Shown here piece by piece: positions 1 to 9,067 of a stretch of DNA of 64,000 bases. How positions within the stretch are numbered: the stretch's first letter is position 1; every line of letters begins with the position of its first letter. Under the pieces are notes generated by a model, which saw nothing but the letters and a program-made list of their open reading frames with translations, made no database searches and had not been told where the DNA came from. A program made the translations under genes and the position numbers. Source of the DNA: CAVYHJ01 sp963768165 [NCBI: uncultured bacterium] (GTDB taxonomy: Bacteria; UBP4; UBA4092); assembly GCA_963768165.1 (NCBI GenBank), contig CAVYHJ010000003.1, positions 1 through 64,000 of the forward strand, written 5' to 3'.

Positions 1-949
1 TCGAGTTATACGGATTTGGCGGGGACTCAAGCGGATGGAGTGTGGAGATTTACCTTTAATGATGCTTCCGATGGAGTGAAAGTAACCCCGTTCTCGTATA
101 ATTGGCTATCGGTATACACGACGCAAGGCGCCTGGTATATCGCGCGGATGCATGTAGTGTCGGATACGCCGAGCAATACGCATCAGACATTTTTATACTC
201 CTACAGTAATTTAGTGAACGCGGGAGTAGGGACGAATATTGGGGCGAATGTATTATTCGGGACACCGACGGTATGGACGTGGATGGAATCGCCGTTCTTG
301 CTGCATGTTGCGAGTACGTCGGCGTATCCGCAGTTCCAGTTGAAGGCGGGGGGAGCGGGTTCGATTTATGTAGACGAGTTACAATTTATCAAGGCGGCAC
401 CGACGTTGATAGATGCGAACCGGGCCAGTACGCGGTACAAGTATATTCATGGAGAATTTAATCAAGCGTCAGACACGGCGGATTGGGGACAGGAAGTGTA
501 TCTAGGTTCTTCCGGTGCGCCGGTATTTTCGGTGAGCAGTGGATATTTACGGGTAAACTTTGCGGGAGCGACGACGGGGAACCAGCTAGGGTTCAAATGG
601 ACAGCCAGTACGACCGGTAATGGAGAAGGGCTTGTGACACCGGAGGCGACTCCCGGCAGGCAGATTGGAGTACGATTAACCTTGACCAAGGAGACGGGGA
701 GTTTCAATTCCTTATTGTTGGTGGTATTAACGGCGATAGGGGTACAGAGCAGCGGTCAATATGATTTTGCGATACCGCCGAGCAATCTGGTAGCGGAGGC
801 GGGAGTGGGTGCGTTGGCAGAAGGAGAGTATCGGACCGTAGGGACAGCCCTAAATGGATATTATCAATTCCAGTTTGGGTTGCGCAGTGATGAACCGGGC
901 ATCTTGGATGTCAGTAATGTGGATTTTGACCGGGATGTGAATGATCCTA
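1..949 (+). repeat. Copy 1 of a 949-bp direct repeat (partner 4146-5094)
   Basis: Bases 1-949 match 4146-5094 at a constant offset of 4145, without gap or substitution in the parts I compared; reading frames on both strands translate identically. The copy may extend left of the window. The match ends abruptly four codons before the stop of the downstream gene, at 949/5094. Confidence 0.95.
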
Positions 950-984
950 ATTACGGAGACGCCTCCCTCTATCCCTATCCTTAA
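1..984 (+). CDS. Secreted PKD-family protein, C-terminal part (5' end outside window)
   Basis: The reading frame is open from the first base, so this is the 3' end of a longer gene. Its first 316 codons are identical to the C-terminal region of the complete PKD-repeat protein at 1173-5102, so the missing part probably also carries a signal peptide and PKD repeats (inference). The two proteins differ only at the very end: after the shared DNP the frame here continues as YGDASLYPYP and stops. The shared region is rich in Ser, Thr, Gly and aromatic residues and has no transmembrane helix. I do not recognise the fold; it may be a carbohydrate-binding or cell-surface module. A strong hairpin follows the stop. 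Confidence 0.85.
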   Translation, partial: SSYTDLAGTQADGVWRFTFNDASDGVKVTPFSYNWLSVYTTQGAWYIARMHVVSDTPSNTHQTFLYSYSNLVNAGVGTNIGANVLFGTPTVWTWMESPFLLHVASTSAYPQFQLKAGGAGSIYVDELQFIKAAPTLIDANRASTRYKYIHGEFNQASDTADWGQEVYLGSSGAPVFSVSSGYLRVNFAGATTGNQLGFKWTASTTGNGEGLVTPEATPGRQIGVRLTLTKETGSFNSLLLVVLTAIGVQSSGQYDFAIPPSNLVAEAGVGALAEGEYRTVGTALNGYYQFQFGLRSDEPGILDVSNVDFDRDVNDPNYGDASLYPYP

Positions 985-996
985 CATGTAATTAAG

Positions 997-1025
997 AGCG
1001 GGAGAAAAATATTCTTTCTCCCGCT
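997..1025 (+). terminator. Hairpin terminator after the truncated PKD gene
   Basis: An 11-bp perfect stem (AGCGGGAGAAA paired with TTTCTCCCGCT) encloses a 7-nt loop 12 bases after the stop codon. The downstream tract GTCTTTATAT is only moderately T-rich. Its position between two tandem genes fits a rho-independent terminator. Confidence 0.7.
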
Positions 1026-1172
1026 GTCTTTATATAAAATGTTTCGGGTTGGTGAAGAAGAGTAAAGCAAATAATTTGTGGAGTAGATAGTAGCTATATA
1101 ATATAGGTGAGAAAAGTAACAAAAGAAAATTATAACTATACCAATATACCAAAAATCAAAAGGATTATTATT

Positions 1173-4100
1173 ATGTTTAATTCTTATTGTGCCAAGAAAG
1201 AATCAGTGATTCGTTTATTATTGAAAACCGGTATTTTTTTATTTTTTATATTGCAATATTTACAACTGTATGCCATATCACCCGGACCAGACGCAGCGTT
1301 TGAGGGAAGTCCGCTAAGTGGCTATGGTCCGTTAACGGTAAATTTCATGGATCAGTCGAGCAGCTTCTTTGGTGTTTCGACAACCTGGAGTTGGGATTTT
1401 GGGGATGGCGGGACCAGTAGTGAAGAGAACCCGCAATATGTGTATGGAGGAGTCGAGTATCCAACGAGTTACACGGTGACATTAATCGTGAGTGATCCGT
1501 TTGGAACCAGTACGGCTGTAAAGGTTAATTATATTACTGTAACAGGCACTACGCCTGGCGGGAATGGTACGGGGTTAGGATTTACAGCGGATCCGACGAG
1601 CGGGATAGCGCCGTTTACTGTGAGTTTCCAGGATACGACGGGAGGGAATCCGACCTCGTGGTTATGGAACTTTGGGGATGGATTTACAAGTAACATGCAA
1701 AATCCGCAACACCAATATGAGACGGTGAGTGCGCCGACGAGTTACACGGTGACCTTGATAGAGAGTAACGCGTTTGGGACGAGTACGGTGAGTTATGCGA
1801 ACTATATTCATGTAACGGAAAGCGGACCTGGGGGCGGATTTTATGCTGTACCAACCAGCGGGAACACGCCGTTGACAGTGCAGTTCTATGACACGACCTC
1901 GAACAACCCGAATAGTTGGAACTGGAGTTTTGGAGACGGCGGGACGAGTACCAGTGAGAACCCGAGTCATTTATATGGAACGGTGTCACATCCGACATCG
2001 TATATAGTGCGGTTAATTGTAAGCAATGCGTATGGGACGAGCACGAGTTACGGGTCGAGCGGAGCGGGAGCCAATACACCGGTCATTACGGTATTACCGC
2101 CGGTGCCTGGGGCAGGATTCTATGCGGTACCAACCAGCGGGAACACGCCGTTATTAGTGCAGTTCTATGACACGACCTCGAATAATCCGAATAGTTGGAA
2201 TTGGAGTTTTGGAGACGGCGGGACGAGCACCAGTGAGAACCCGAGTCATTTATATGGAACGGTGTCACAGCCGACATCGTATGTAGTACGGTTAATTGTG
2301 AGTAATGGATATGGGACGAGCACGAGTTATGGGTCGAGCGGAGCGGGAGCAGGGACAGCGTTTATCAGCGTATTACCACCGGTGCCTGGGGCAGGATTCT
2401 ATGCGGTACCGACGAGCGGGAACACACCGTTGACGGTCCAGTTCTATGACACGACCTCGAATAATCCGAATAGTTGGAACTGGAGTTTTGGGGATGGCGG
2501 GACGAGTACCAGTGAGAACCCGAGTCATTTATATGGTACTGTGTCACAGCCGACATCGTATGTGGTGCGGTTGATCGTGAGCAATGCGTATGGGACGAGT
2601 ACGAGTTACGGGTCGAGCAACGCCAATTCGACCACACCGATTATTACGGTATTGCCGCCAGCCTTACCTGGAGCCGGATTCTATGCGGTACCGACGAGCG
2701 GGAACACGCCGTTATTAGTGCAGTTCTATGACACGACCTCGAATAATCCGAATAGTTGGAACTGGAGTTTTGGGGATGGCGGGACGAGCACCAGTGAGAA
2801 CCCGAGTCATTTATATGGGACGGTGTCACATCCGACGTCGTATGTCGTACGGTTGATTGTGAGCAACGCGTATGGGACGAGCACGAGTTACGGGTCGAGC
2901 AACGCCAATTCGACCACCCCGATTATTACGGTATTACCGCCGGTGCCTGGTGCCGGGTTCTATGCGGTACCGACCAGTGGACAGACTCCATTATTAGTGC
3001 AGTTCTATGACACGACCTCGAACAACCCAAATAGTTGGAACTGGAGTTTTGGGGATGGCGGGACGAGCACCAGTGAGAACCCGAGTCATTTATATGGAAC
3101 GGTGTCCCAGCCGACGTCGTATGTAGTACGGTTGATTGTAAGTAATGCGTATGGCACCAGTACGAGTTATGGGTCGAGCAATGCGAGTTCGACTAGCCCC
3201 ATTATTACGGTATTACCGCCGATACCCGTGGCTGGATTTTATGCAAGTCCGACGAGCGGTACAGGTCCGTTGACCGTGAACTTCACAGATACCTCGGCGT
3301 ATAATCCGACGAGTTGGAGTTGGGATTTTGGGGACGGTGGCACCAGTACCAGTGAGAATCCGGTACATGCGTATTCGTCGGTGACGGGGAATATCTCGTA
3401 CACGGTGAGGTTAATTGTAAGCAACCTTTACGGGACGAGCACGGCGACACAGGCGGGCTTGATCCGTGTGTTGGTCTCGCCGCCGCCGTTTGAGACGCAA
3501 CTGCCGAGTTTGAAATTGTTCCCCGGCCAGTCGTTACCGTTGGCGTTTGATATCAATGATTTCATTACGCCGGGATCAGCGAATAGCTATTCAGTGATTA
3601 CGAATTTCCTGGGCTTGACATCTTTGAGTCATAGTACGGTGAATGAATTAAGTTACAGTAGTTCGACGGTAGGGTTAAATGCCTATGGAACGTCGAATGG
3701 GTTGAGTACCAATACGGTAACGAACCTGGTGAAATATTCGACTTACAAGATACAGGAGTTACCGAAGATTGGATTAACGCCGGGGTCGTCGTATGTGATA
3801 GATGTAGCGAATTATACCTTGAGTGACGGGGCATCGTTACCGCCGCCGTCGTTTGGGAATCCGAGTTCGATTACAGTGAGTGACTTTACCCGGGTAACGG
3901 CGTACTGGAGTGGAGATACGGCAGTAGTAGTCACCTCTTTGAGTCCCTTCTTTGGGGAGGTGGATGTGGATGTGATAGCGGCGCCCGTAGCGGCCCCGCC
4001 GTATGGCGTGGATATAGACAAGGAACGGATTGCGGTATTTACCAATTTGTTATCGAACGGGACGTTTAGTACATCCAATGATACGGCGGCGTATGCGTTG

Positions 4101-5102
4101 GAAGTAGCGCCGGGGCGGCCTAACTTGGCGACACAATCGTGGATGTCGAGTTATACGGATTTGGCGGGGACTCAAGCGGATGGAGTGTGGAGATTTACCT
4201 TTAATGATGCTTCCGATGGAGTGAAAGTAACCCCGTTCTCGTATAATTGGCTATCGGTATACACGACGCAAGGCGCCTGGTATATCGCGCGGATGCATGT
4301 AGTGTCGGATACGCCGAGCAATACGCATCAGACATTTTTATACTCCTACAGTAATTTAGTGAACGCGGGAGTAGGGACGAATATTGGGGCGAATGTATTA
4401 TTCGGGACACCGACGGTATGGACGTGGATGGAATCGCCGTTCTTGCTGCATGTTGCGAGTACGTCGGCGTATCCGCAGTTCCAGTTGAAGGCGGGGGGAG
4501 CGGGTTCGATTTATGTAGACGAGTTACAATTTATCAAGGCGGCACCGACGTTGATAGATGCGAACCGGGCCAGTACGCGGTACAAGTATATTCATGGAGA
4601 ATTTAATCAAGCGTCAGACACGGCGGATTGGGGACAGGAAGTGTATCTAGGTTCTTCCGGTGCGCCGGTATTTTCGGTGAGCAGTGGATATTTACGGGTA
4701 AACTTTGCGGGAGCGACGACGGGGAACCAGCTAGGGTTCAAATGGACAGCCAGTACGACCGGTAATGGAGAAGGGCTTGTGACACCGGAGGCGACTCCCG
4801 GCAGGCAGATTGGAGTACGATTAACCTTGACCAAGGAGACGGGGAGTTTCAATTCCTTATTGTTGGTGGTATTAACGGCGATAGGGGTACAGAGCAGCGG
4901 TCAATATGATTTTGCGATACCGCCGAGCAATCTGGTAGCGGAGGCGGGAGTGGGTGCGTTGGCAGAAGGAGAGTATCGGACCGTAGGGACAGCCCTAAAT
5001 GGATATTATCAATTCCAGTTTGGGTTGCGCAGTGATGAACCGGGCATCTTGGATGTCAGTAATGTGGATTTTGACCGGGATGTGAATGATCCTACGTACT
5101 GA
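1173..5102 (+). CDS. Large secreted PKD-repeat protein
   Basis: A 1309-residue exported protein. The chosen ATG has AAAGGA about 9 bases upstream and opens a signal peptide (hydrophobic core near residues 15-35); a GTG 66 bases earlier lacks a ribosome site. Eight PKD domains follow (about residues 38-770), each with the WxFGDG core and a xYTVxLxVSN-like end strand. Domains 3-7 are nearly identical, domains 1, 2 and 8 are diverged. The C-terminal half (about residues 770-1309) is an unrecognised Ser/Thr/Gly-rich region, identical over its last 316 codons to the upstream gene. PKD arrays are extracellular stalk modules, so a surface or matrix role is likely (inference). No LPxTG, PEP-CTERM or type IX sorting motif is visible at the end. 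Confidence 0.9.
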   Translation: MFNSYCAKKESVIRLLLKTGIFLFFILQYLQLYAISPGPDAAFEGSPLSGYGPLTVNFMDQSSSFFGVSTTWSWDFGDGGTSSEENPQYVYGGVEYPTSYTVTLIVSDPFGTSTAVKVNYITVTGTTPGGNGTGLGFTADPTSGIAPFTVSFQDTTGGNPTSWLWNFGDGFTSNMQNPQHQYETVSAPTSYTVTLIESNAFGTSTVSYANYIHVTESGPGGGFYAVPTSGNTPLTVQFYDTTSNNPNSWNWSFGDGGTSTSENPSHLYGTVSHPTSYIVRLIVSNAYGTSTSYGSSGAGANTPVITVLPPVPGAGFYAVPTSGNTPLLVQFYDTTSNNPNSWNWSFGDGGTSTSENPSHLYGTVSQPTSYVVRLIVSNGYGTSTSYGSSGAGAGTAFISVLPPVPGAGFYAVPTSGNTPLTVQFYDTTSNNPNSWNWSFGDGGTSTSENPSHLYGTVSQPTSYVVRLIVSNAYGTSTSYGSSNANSTTPIITVLPPALPGAGFYAVPTSGNTPLLVQFYDTTSNNPNSWNWSFGDGGTSTSENPSHLYGTVSHPTSYVVRLIVSNAYGTSTSYGSSNANSTTPIITVLPPVPGAGFYAVPTSGQTPLLVQFYDTTSNNPNSWNWSFGDGGTSTSENPSHLYGTVSQPTSYVVRLIVSNAYGTSTSYGSSNASSTSPIITVLPPIPVAGFYASPTSGTGPLTVNFTDTSAYNPTSWSWDFGDGGTSTSENPVHAYSSVTGNISYTVRLIVSNLYGTSTATQAGLIRVLVSPPPFETQLPSLKLFPGQSLPLAFDINDFITPGSANSYSVITNFLGLTSLSHSTVNELSYSSSTVGLNAYGTSNGLSTNTVTNLVKYSTYKIQELPKIGLTPGSSYVIDVANYTLSDGASLPPPSFGNPSSITVSDFTRVTAYWSGDTAVVVTSLSPFFGEVDVDVIAAPVAAPPYGVDIDKERIAVFTNLLSNGTFSTSNDTAAYALEVAPGRPNLATQSWMSSYTDLAGTQADGVWRFTFNDASDGVKVTPFSYNWLSVYTTQGAWYIARMHVVSDTPSNTHQTFLYSYSNLVNAGVGTNIGANVLFGTPTVWTWMESPFLLHVASTSAYPQFQLKAGGAGSIYVDELQFIKAAPTLIDANRASTRYKYIHGEFNQASDTADWGQEVYLGSSGAPVFSVSSGYLRVNFAGATTGNQLGFKWTASTTGNGEGLVTPEATPGRQIGVRLTLTKETGSFNSLLLVVLTAIGVQSSGQYDFAIPPSNLVAEAGVGALAEGEYRTVGTALNGYYQFQFGLRSDEPGILDVSNVDFDRDVNDPTY
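1830..3222 (+). repeat. Five tandem near-identical PKD-encoding units
   Basis: Five head-to-tail units with a period of about 279-282 bp encode almost the same PKD domain. Most differences are synonymous third-position changes such as acc/acg or gtg/gta. Linkers vary slightly between units (GAGANTP, NANSTTP, NASSTSP). The eighth PKD domain that follows is clearly diverged. Confidence 0.9.
4146..5094 (+). repeat. Copy 2 of the 949-bp direct repeat
   Basis: Partner of 1-949. It covers the C-terminal 316 codons of the complete PKD gene. The left boundary cannot be set because copy 1 begins at the window edge. Confidence 0.95.
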
Positions 5103-5203
5103 AAAATATAATTTGATTTACAGGGTTGGCATTTTTTTATCAGGAGTACTAAGATATATCGCAGAAAAACATAATCCTAACAACTCAATAAGGGAGGAAA
5201 TGT

Positions 5204-5917
5204 ATGACTTACGTAAAACAAATCCATAAACTAATTCTAACTTCCATTCTCATTCTTTCCATATTTCTGATGGGGGTAAATCCATGCCTGAAGGCACAGG
5301 AAGTCAAAGAAAAAACCGTTGTTACTCAAACGATAAAACTTCCGAAACCTAATCTGAAAAGCAATTTTTCACTGGAACAAGCGTTGGCAGAAAGACGTTC
5401 CACCCGAAATTATACCGATGACCCGCTCACGTTAGCGGAAGTCTCCCAGCTTCTCTGGGCTGCTCAAGGTGTTACGGATAGTAAAACAGGACACAGAACC
5501 GCTCCTTCTGCGATGGCAAAATATCCGTTGGAACTTTATGTAGCGGCCGCCCAGGTCAAAGGGCTGCCAGCCGGTCTCTATCATTATCAACCCACAGAAC
5601 ATCAATTGGTATTGGTGAAATCAGGGGATGTCCGAACGGATCTATCCACACAACCTTCTGTTACAACAGCACCCGCGGTATTCCTGTTCACCGGTGACTA
5701 TGAAAGAATCGGCACCCGATTTGGGGACCGGAGTAAAATATTTATGTATCTGGAAACGGGACATGCCGCTCAAAATCTCTGTCTGCAGGCAACCGCCCTT
5801 CACCTGGGAACTGTCACAGTGGGGGGATTTGACCCGGTGATTCTGAAGAAATCTCTGTCCCTGCCGGATAAAGAAGAAGCTCTATACCTGCTGCCCGTGG
5901 GAAAACCTAAAAAATAA
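5204..5917 (+). CDS. Exported SagB-type nitroreductase-family oxidoreductase
   Basis: A 237-residue protein with an N-terminal signal peptide (hydrophobic residues about 10-26, then CLKAQ) and a nitroreductase-fold domain. The FMN phosphate-binding signature RRSTRNY lies near residue 65, followed by LAEVSQLLWAAQG and HRTAPSAMAKYPLELYV, and later LETGHAAQNLCLQA and TVGGFDP, all typical of SagB/ThcOx-like enzymes. AGGGAGG lies 6 bases before the ATG, which decides the start. SagB homologues can oxidise azolines in peptide natural products, but no precursor or cyclodehydratase gene is nearby and this protein appears exported, so the substrate is unknown. It likely has its own transcript. Confidence 0.85.
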   Translation: MTYVKQIHKLILTSILILSIFLMGVNPCLKAQEVKEKTVVTQTIKLPKPNLKSNFSLEQALAERRSTRNYTDDPLTLAEVSQLLWAAQGVTDSKTGHRTAPSAMAKYPLELYVAAAQVKGLPAGLYHYQPTEHQLVLVKSGDVRTDLSTQPSVTTAPAVFLFTGDYERIGTRFGDRSKIFMYLETGHAAQNLCLQATALHLGTVTVGGFDPVILKKSLSLPDKEEALYLLPVGKPKK

Positions 5918-5919
5918 AG

Positions 5920-5943
5920 TTTCAAGTTTAAGGTTTCAAGTTA
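5920..5943. repeat. Heptamer-period tract
   Basis: Three 7-bp units (TTTCAAG, TTTAAGG, TTTCAAG) plus a partial unit lie between convergent genes, overlapping the last codons of the minus-strand gene. It is one of seven tracts in the window with a 7-bp period. Confidence 0.7.
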
Positions 5944-6479
5944 TATAATGAGGCATCAGGAATTATTTTTCTCGGTGGATTTAAAGATAATTGCCTACGT
6001 GTTAATACACATCCAGTAAATACTAGAAGAATGAAAGTAAGAAATAATTGCGTTGCATTAGATTGAATAACCTTAAAATTAGGACACTCTTTTATATCCA
6101 TTTTTTTAAAAAATAAAGGTTTGGGTTCAATTATTTGAGTAGTATCTAAACTGATTATCTCGGTAACCTTGTTTATACAGACTCTAACACGCTGATGTTC
6201 TACATCCATACCTAAATATGTACTTCTAATAGATATGAAGTAAAAACAAAAAATGAAACCCATTGTCAGCCATACTGCCACTACACTCACTACTCTCCAT
6301 ACTTTCCTTAACCTTACCTGAAATTTATCGCCTTCCTTTATTGCAAAACCAGAAATTATTGCTAATGCGCTCCATAATCCATAGTTAAGATTCCACGTAT
6401 AAGAGTTTATTCTAGAATATTCTTGGAAGGATAAGTCTGCCAACTTTAAAAGAGTTTCTATTTGTATTTGTTCTGTCAT
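5928..6479 (-). CDS. Membrane protein of unknown function, three predicted helices
   Basis: A 183-residue protein I do not recognise. Hydrophobic segments lie near residues 32-47, 64-84 and 143-162, separated by a polar stretch with two Cys (VRVCINKV and IKECPNF) that could face the periplasm. The start is the first ATG; its ribosome site is weak. It lies convergently with the upstream nitroreductase. Its AT-rich composition is unlike the neighbouring uppP gene, which suggests an accessory gene. A real gene is likely from the coherent helix pattern, but it has no family assignment. Confidence 0.6.
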   Translation of the reverse strand: MTEQIQIETLLKLADLSFQEYSRINSYTWNLNYGLWSALAIISGFAIKEGDKFQVRLRKVWRVVSVVAVWLTMGFIFCFYFISIRSTYLGMDVEHQRVRVCINKVTEIISLDTTQIIEPKPLFFKKMDIKECPNFKVIQSNATQLFLTFILLVFTGCVLTRRQLSLNPPRKIIPDASLYNLKP

Positions 6480-6598
6480 ATTATATTCTCATTTTAGGCG
6501 TATATTATCATAATATTTTTCTTCATACAAGTTCCGGACGCTTTCCTTTTGTGCCTTTCTGCTTACCTGTAATTCACCGTTTTATCTCGATTCGGTAG

Positions 6599-6643
6599 TG
6601 GAGGGGGACTGGAATTGCTAATAGCAACTCCAGTCCCCCTCCA
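6599..6643. repeat. Long imperfect hairpin element, family member 1
   Basis: Arms of about 18 bp (GGAGGGGGACTGGAATTG and its near complement) enclose a short loop. The flanks TTCGGTA and CCAGTAG are shared with the element at 30333-30375, and arm differences between the two copies are compensated. It lies in the 283-bp gap before uppP, which holds no gene. Confidence 0.75.
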
Positions 6644-6762
6644 GTAGTCTATCGTTATTCATTGGGGGTATTCTACGCTTGTGATAAGGGAAAAAAGAGT
6701 CATTACCTTAGTGCGAAATCCTTCGGATACTTCCTTGTCGTAATTTTTGTTAAGATAATTGG

Positions 6763-7626
6763 ATGATTAGTTATTTCCAGGCGATTATAATCGGTTTCTT
6801 ACAGGGGATTTCGGAATTATTTCCGATATCCAGCCTGGGACACAGTGTTATATTGCCCAAATTGGTGGGGTGGAATATCCATCAGAATGACCCTTATTTT
6901 CTAACCTTTCTTGTGGCGACACATTTAGCGACGGCGATTGTGTTATTTTTCTTTTTCTGGAAAGATTGGTTGAATATTATAAAAGGAATGGGACGTTCTT
7001 TGGCACAACGACAAATCAAGGAGAACGATTATTACGCCAAGCTGGGCTGGTTATTGGTAGTTGGGACGATTCCCACGGGGATACTCGGATTATTATTGGA
7101 AGAGAAGTTGCGCTCGTTGTTTGCGTCGGCACAATCCGCGGCATTCTTTTTAATTCTGAATGGAATTTTATTATACGGAGCGGAAATCCTACGCCGGAAA
7201 GCACCGGAAACACAGGATACTATGGAACCTGATCAACGGATCGCCAAATTATCTTGGGCACAAGCATTGGAAGTTGGAGTCTCACAAATCATCGCTCTGA
7301 TACCTGGATTCTCCCGTTCCGGCGCGACCATGGCTGGGAGTTTATTAGTGGGATTATCCAATGAAGACGCGGCACGGTACAGTTTTCTATTAGCCACTCC
7401 GATTATCGGTGCTGCCGCGGCATTAAAAGTCCCTGAACTATTCAAACCGGAGAATCAATCGGTTGTTGGCCCGTCCATTGTGGGCGCGTTGTGCGCGGGT
7501 TTAGCGGCTTATTTTGCGGTAAAATTCCTGATGAAATTTTTCCATACCAACAAATTAACACCCTTTGCGGTGTATTGTTTTGTGGCAGGGATTCTCTCTT
7601 TTGGGATTCTTTTAATTATGCATTAG
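6763..7626 (+). CDS. uppP: Undecaprenyl-diphosphatase (BacA/UppP)
   Basis: A 287-residue inner-membrane enzyme that hydrolyses undecaprenyl pyrophosphate to the monophosphate, recycling the lipid carrier for peptidoglycan and other surface polymers. Both active-site signatures are present: the N-terminal GFLQGISELFPISSLGH (Glu-rich motif, with Ser and His) and the later PGFSRSGATM loop with its catalytic Ser and Arg. About eight hydrophobic helices and the usual family length make it complete. The ATG start lies after a weak ribosome site. It is monocistronic, and its 3' end overlaps a convergent small gene by 11 bases. Confidence 0.95.
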   Translation: MISYFQAIIIGFLQGISELFPISSLGHSVILPKLVGWNIHQNDPYFLTFLVATHLATAIVLFFFFWKDWLNIIKGMGRSLAQRQIKENDYYAKLGWLLVVGTIPTGILGLLLEEKLRSLFASAQSAAFFLILNGILLYGAEILRRKAPETQDTMEPDQRIAKLSWAQALEVGVSQIIALIPGFSRSGATMAGSLLVGLSNEDAARYSFLLATPIIGAAAALKVPELFKPENQSVVGPSIVGALCAGLAAYFAVKFLMKFFHTNKLTPFAVYCFVAGILSFGILLIMH

Positions 7627-7846
7627 TTTTGGAACCGCTTTTAAACCAGGCAAAAATCCAACAACCTGCACCGGCGATAATTGCTGCCAGACAATGTTTG
7701 AAATGGATATGGTCGGAACCGGCGGTATAGCCGGGGAAATACGTAGGTAAATTTCCCGCCGCATGAGTTGCGTAGATATAACCCACCACAAAAAAAGCCA
7801 ATCCAACTATTGTACCTAAAACTACCAACCCTATATTTTTATTCAT
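7616..7846 (-). CDS. Small two-helix membrane protein
   Basis: A 76-residue protein with hydrophobic segments near residues 5-25 and 50-66 and a polar middle containing Asp and three His (GSDHIHFKHC). The start is the second ATG of the frame because AAAGGA lies 8 bases before it; the upstream ATG directly abuts that site. Its 3' end overlaps the convergent uppP by 11 bases. No family is recognised. Confidence 0.55.
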   Translation of the reverse strand: MNKNIGLVVLGTIVGLAFFVVGYIYATHAAGNLPTYFPGYTAGSDHIHFKHCLAAIIAGAGCWIFAWFKSGSKTNA

Positions 7847-7946
7847 AATAACCATCCTTTTATTTTAAATTAGTCATTTAGTATATCAAAAAAGACGTAA
7901 TTGGATAGATTTGTTAATTCATTTTTTTATGATTATAATAATGTCT

Positions 7947-8537
7947 ATGACCAAGGTGAAGAAATTGGGTATGATTTGGAAAACTTTGTATGTAGGGATT
8001 GTGTTGATTTTATTTTGTTCCTGCCAATCCAACAGCCAGGTCTCCTCACAAAATGACAATAAGAAACAAGTGAAAATTCAAGTAACCAGTCCAGCATTTG
8101 AGGAAGGTGGGATGATTCCCAAAAAATATACCTGTGACGATGAGAATGTTTCACCCCCATTAGCATGGACCAATGTTCCGAAAGATACGAAGAGCTTGGC
8201 ATTGATATGCGATGACCCGGACGCACCGATGGGGACATGGGTGCACTGGGTGATTTTCAATCTCCCGTCGGATACAAAAGAATTAATGGAAAATATTCCC
8301 GTGCAAAAGAATCTTCTGAATGGTACTCAACAAGGAAAAAATGATTTTGGCAATACCGGGTATGGAGGTCCCTGTCCTCCCAGCGGAACGCATCGGTACT
8401 ATTTCAAAATCTACGCGCTGGATATTGTACTTACGCAAGAGGCGGGAATAACCAAGGCGGAGTTGTTGAAAGCCATGAACGGACATATTCTTGCCGAGGG
8501 GCAGATTATGGGAAAGTATAAAAAGGCTACCCTCTAA
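7947..8537 (+). CDS. PEBP/YbhB-family lipoprotein
   Basis: About 196 residues. The N-terminus has a basic stretch, a hydrophobic run and a lipobox-like LFCSC, suggesting a lipoprotein. The rest is the phosphatidylethanolamine-binding-protein fold of bacterial YbhB/YbcL: PPLAW near residue 70, [16 protein letters not shown] (the DPDxP ligand-binding motif), [16 protein letters not shown], and [11 protein letters not shown]. The physiological ligand is unknown in bacteria. The start is uncertain: several in-frame ATGs occur (7929, 7941, 7947, 7971), none with a clear ribosome site. The next gene begins 18 bases after the stop and may be co-transcribed. Confidence 0.85.
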   Translation: MTKVKKLGMIWKTLYVGIVLILFCSCQSNSQVSSQNDNKKQVKIQVTSPAFEEGGMIPKKYTCDDENVSPPLAWTNVPKDTKSLALICDDPDAPMGTWVHWVIFNLPSDTKELMENIPVQKNLLNGTQQGKNDFGNTGYGGPCPPSGTHRYYFKIYALDIVLTQEAGITKAELLKAMNGHILAEGQIMGKYKKATL

Positions 8538-8555
8538 TCTTTGCGGGATCGTATC

Positions 8556-9065
8556 ATGATCCAATATATTTACAAGAAACCGAGAATACTTTTCGTGGGA
8601 ATAAACCCGCATTTAGGGTCGTATAAGAATGGCGTACCTTTTTCCAATAACAAGATGTTTTGGTATCTTCTCTCACAAGCGGGAATTCTCAAAGAGAAAA
8701 AAAACGAACTCCGGAATATTGAAACACTAAAACAAGTTTATAAAGATAAATGCAATACTGAATATAAATTGGGATTCGTGAATATTATCAATCGTCCCAC
8801 ACGCGATGTTACCGATATTAAGAAGGGCGAGGAACTGCCCGGGCGCAGAAAAATATTCCGTATTATAAAGATGGAAATGCCGAAGGTGGTGTGTTTCATC
8901 GGGAAGGTGACTTATGAAAAATATTTCGGATCAAAAGATTTTTCTTTTGGTTGGCAGGACAACGTTCACAAATCAAGAATCTTCGTGATGCATTTTCCAT
9001 TGCGTGGAGAAGCAAGGATTAGAGTTCGGGAATTACGGGAGATTGCACGAGCGGCTAAGAAATGA
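8556..9065 (+). CDS. MUG-like mismatch-specific uracil-DNA glycosylase family protein
   Basis: A 170-residue protein of the uracil-DNA glycosylase superfamily. The early FVGINPHLGSYKNGVPFSNN followed by FW matches the G-I-N-P active-site loop and FxxxxNRFW region of Mug/TDG enzymes, and the late VMHFPLRGEARIR corresponds to the second catalytic loop. FVNIINRPTRDVTDIKKGE is the usual middle motif. Such enzymes remove uracil or thymine from G mismatches. The final loop has MHFPLRGE instead of the canonical NPSG, so substrate range may differ. The ATG was chosen over an upstream TTG. It is probably in an operon with the PEBP gene. Confidence 0.75.
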   Translation: MIQYIYKKPRILFVGINPHLGSYKNGVPFSNNKMFWYLLSQAGILKEKKNELRNIETLKQVYKDKCNTEYKLGFVNIINRPTRDVTDIKKGEELPGRRKIFRIIKMEMPKVVCFIGKVTYEKYFGSKDFSFGWQDNVHKSRIFVMHFPLRGEARIRVRELREIARAAKK

Positions 9066-9067
9066 TT

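Noticed and set aside
1662-2829. Several open frames on the minus strand opposite the PKD array
   Set aside because: They recur with the PKD period and encode Ser/His/Arg-rich low-complexity peptides; they are mirror images of the repeated coding units.
1830-3222. CRISPR-like array
   Set aside because: The period is about 280 bp, the units are translated and the whole unit is conserved; there are no short repeats with unique spacers.
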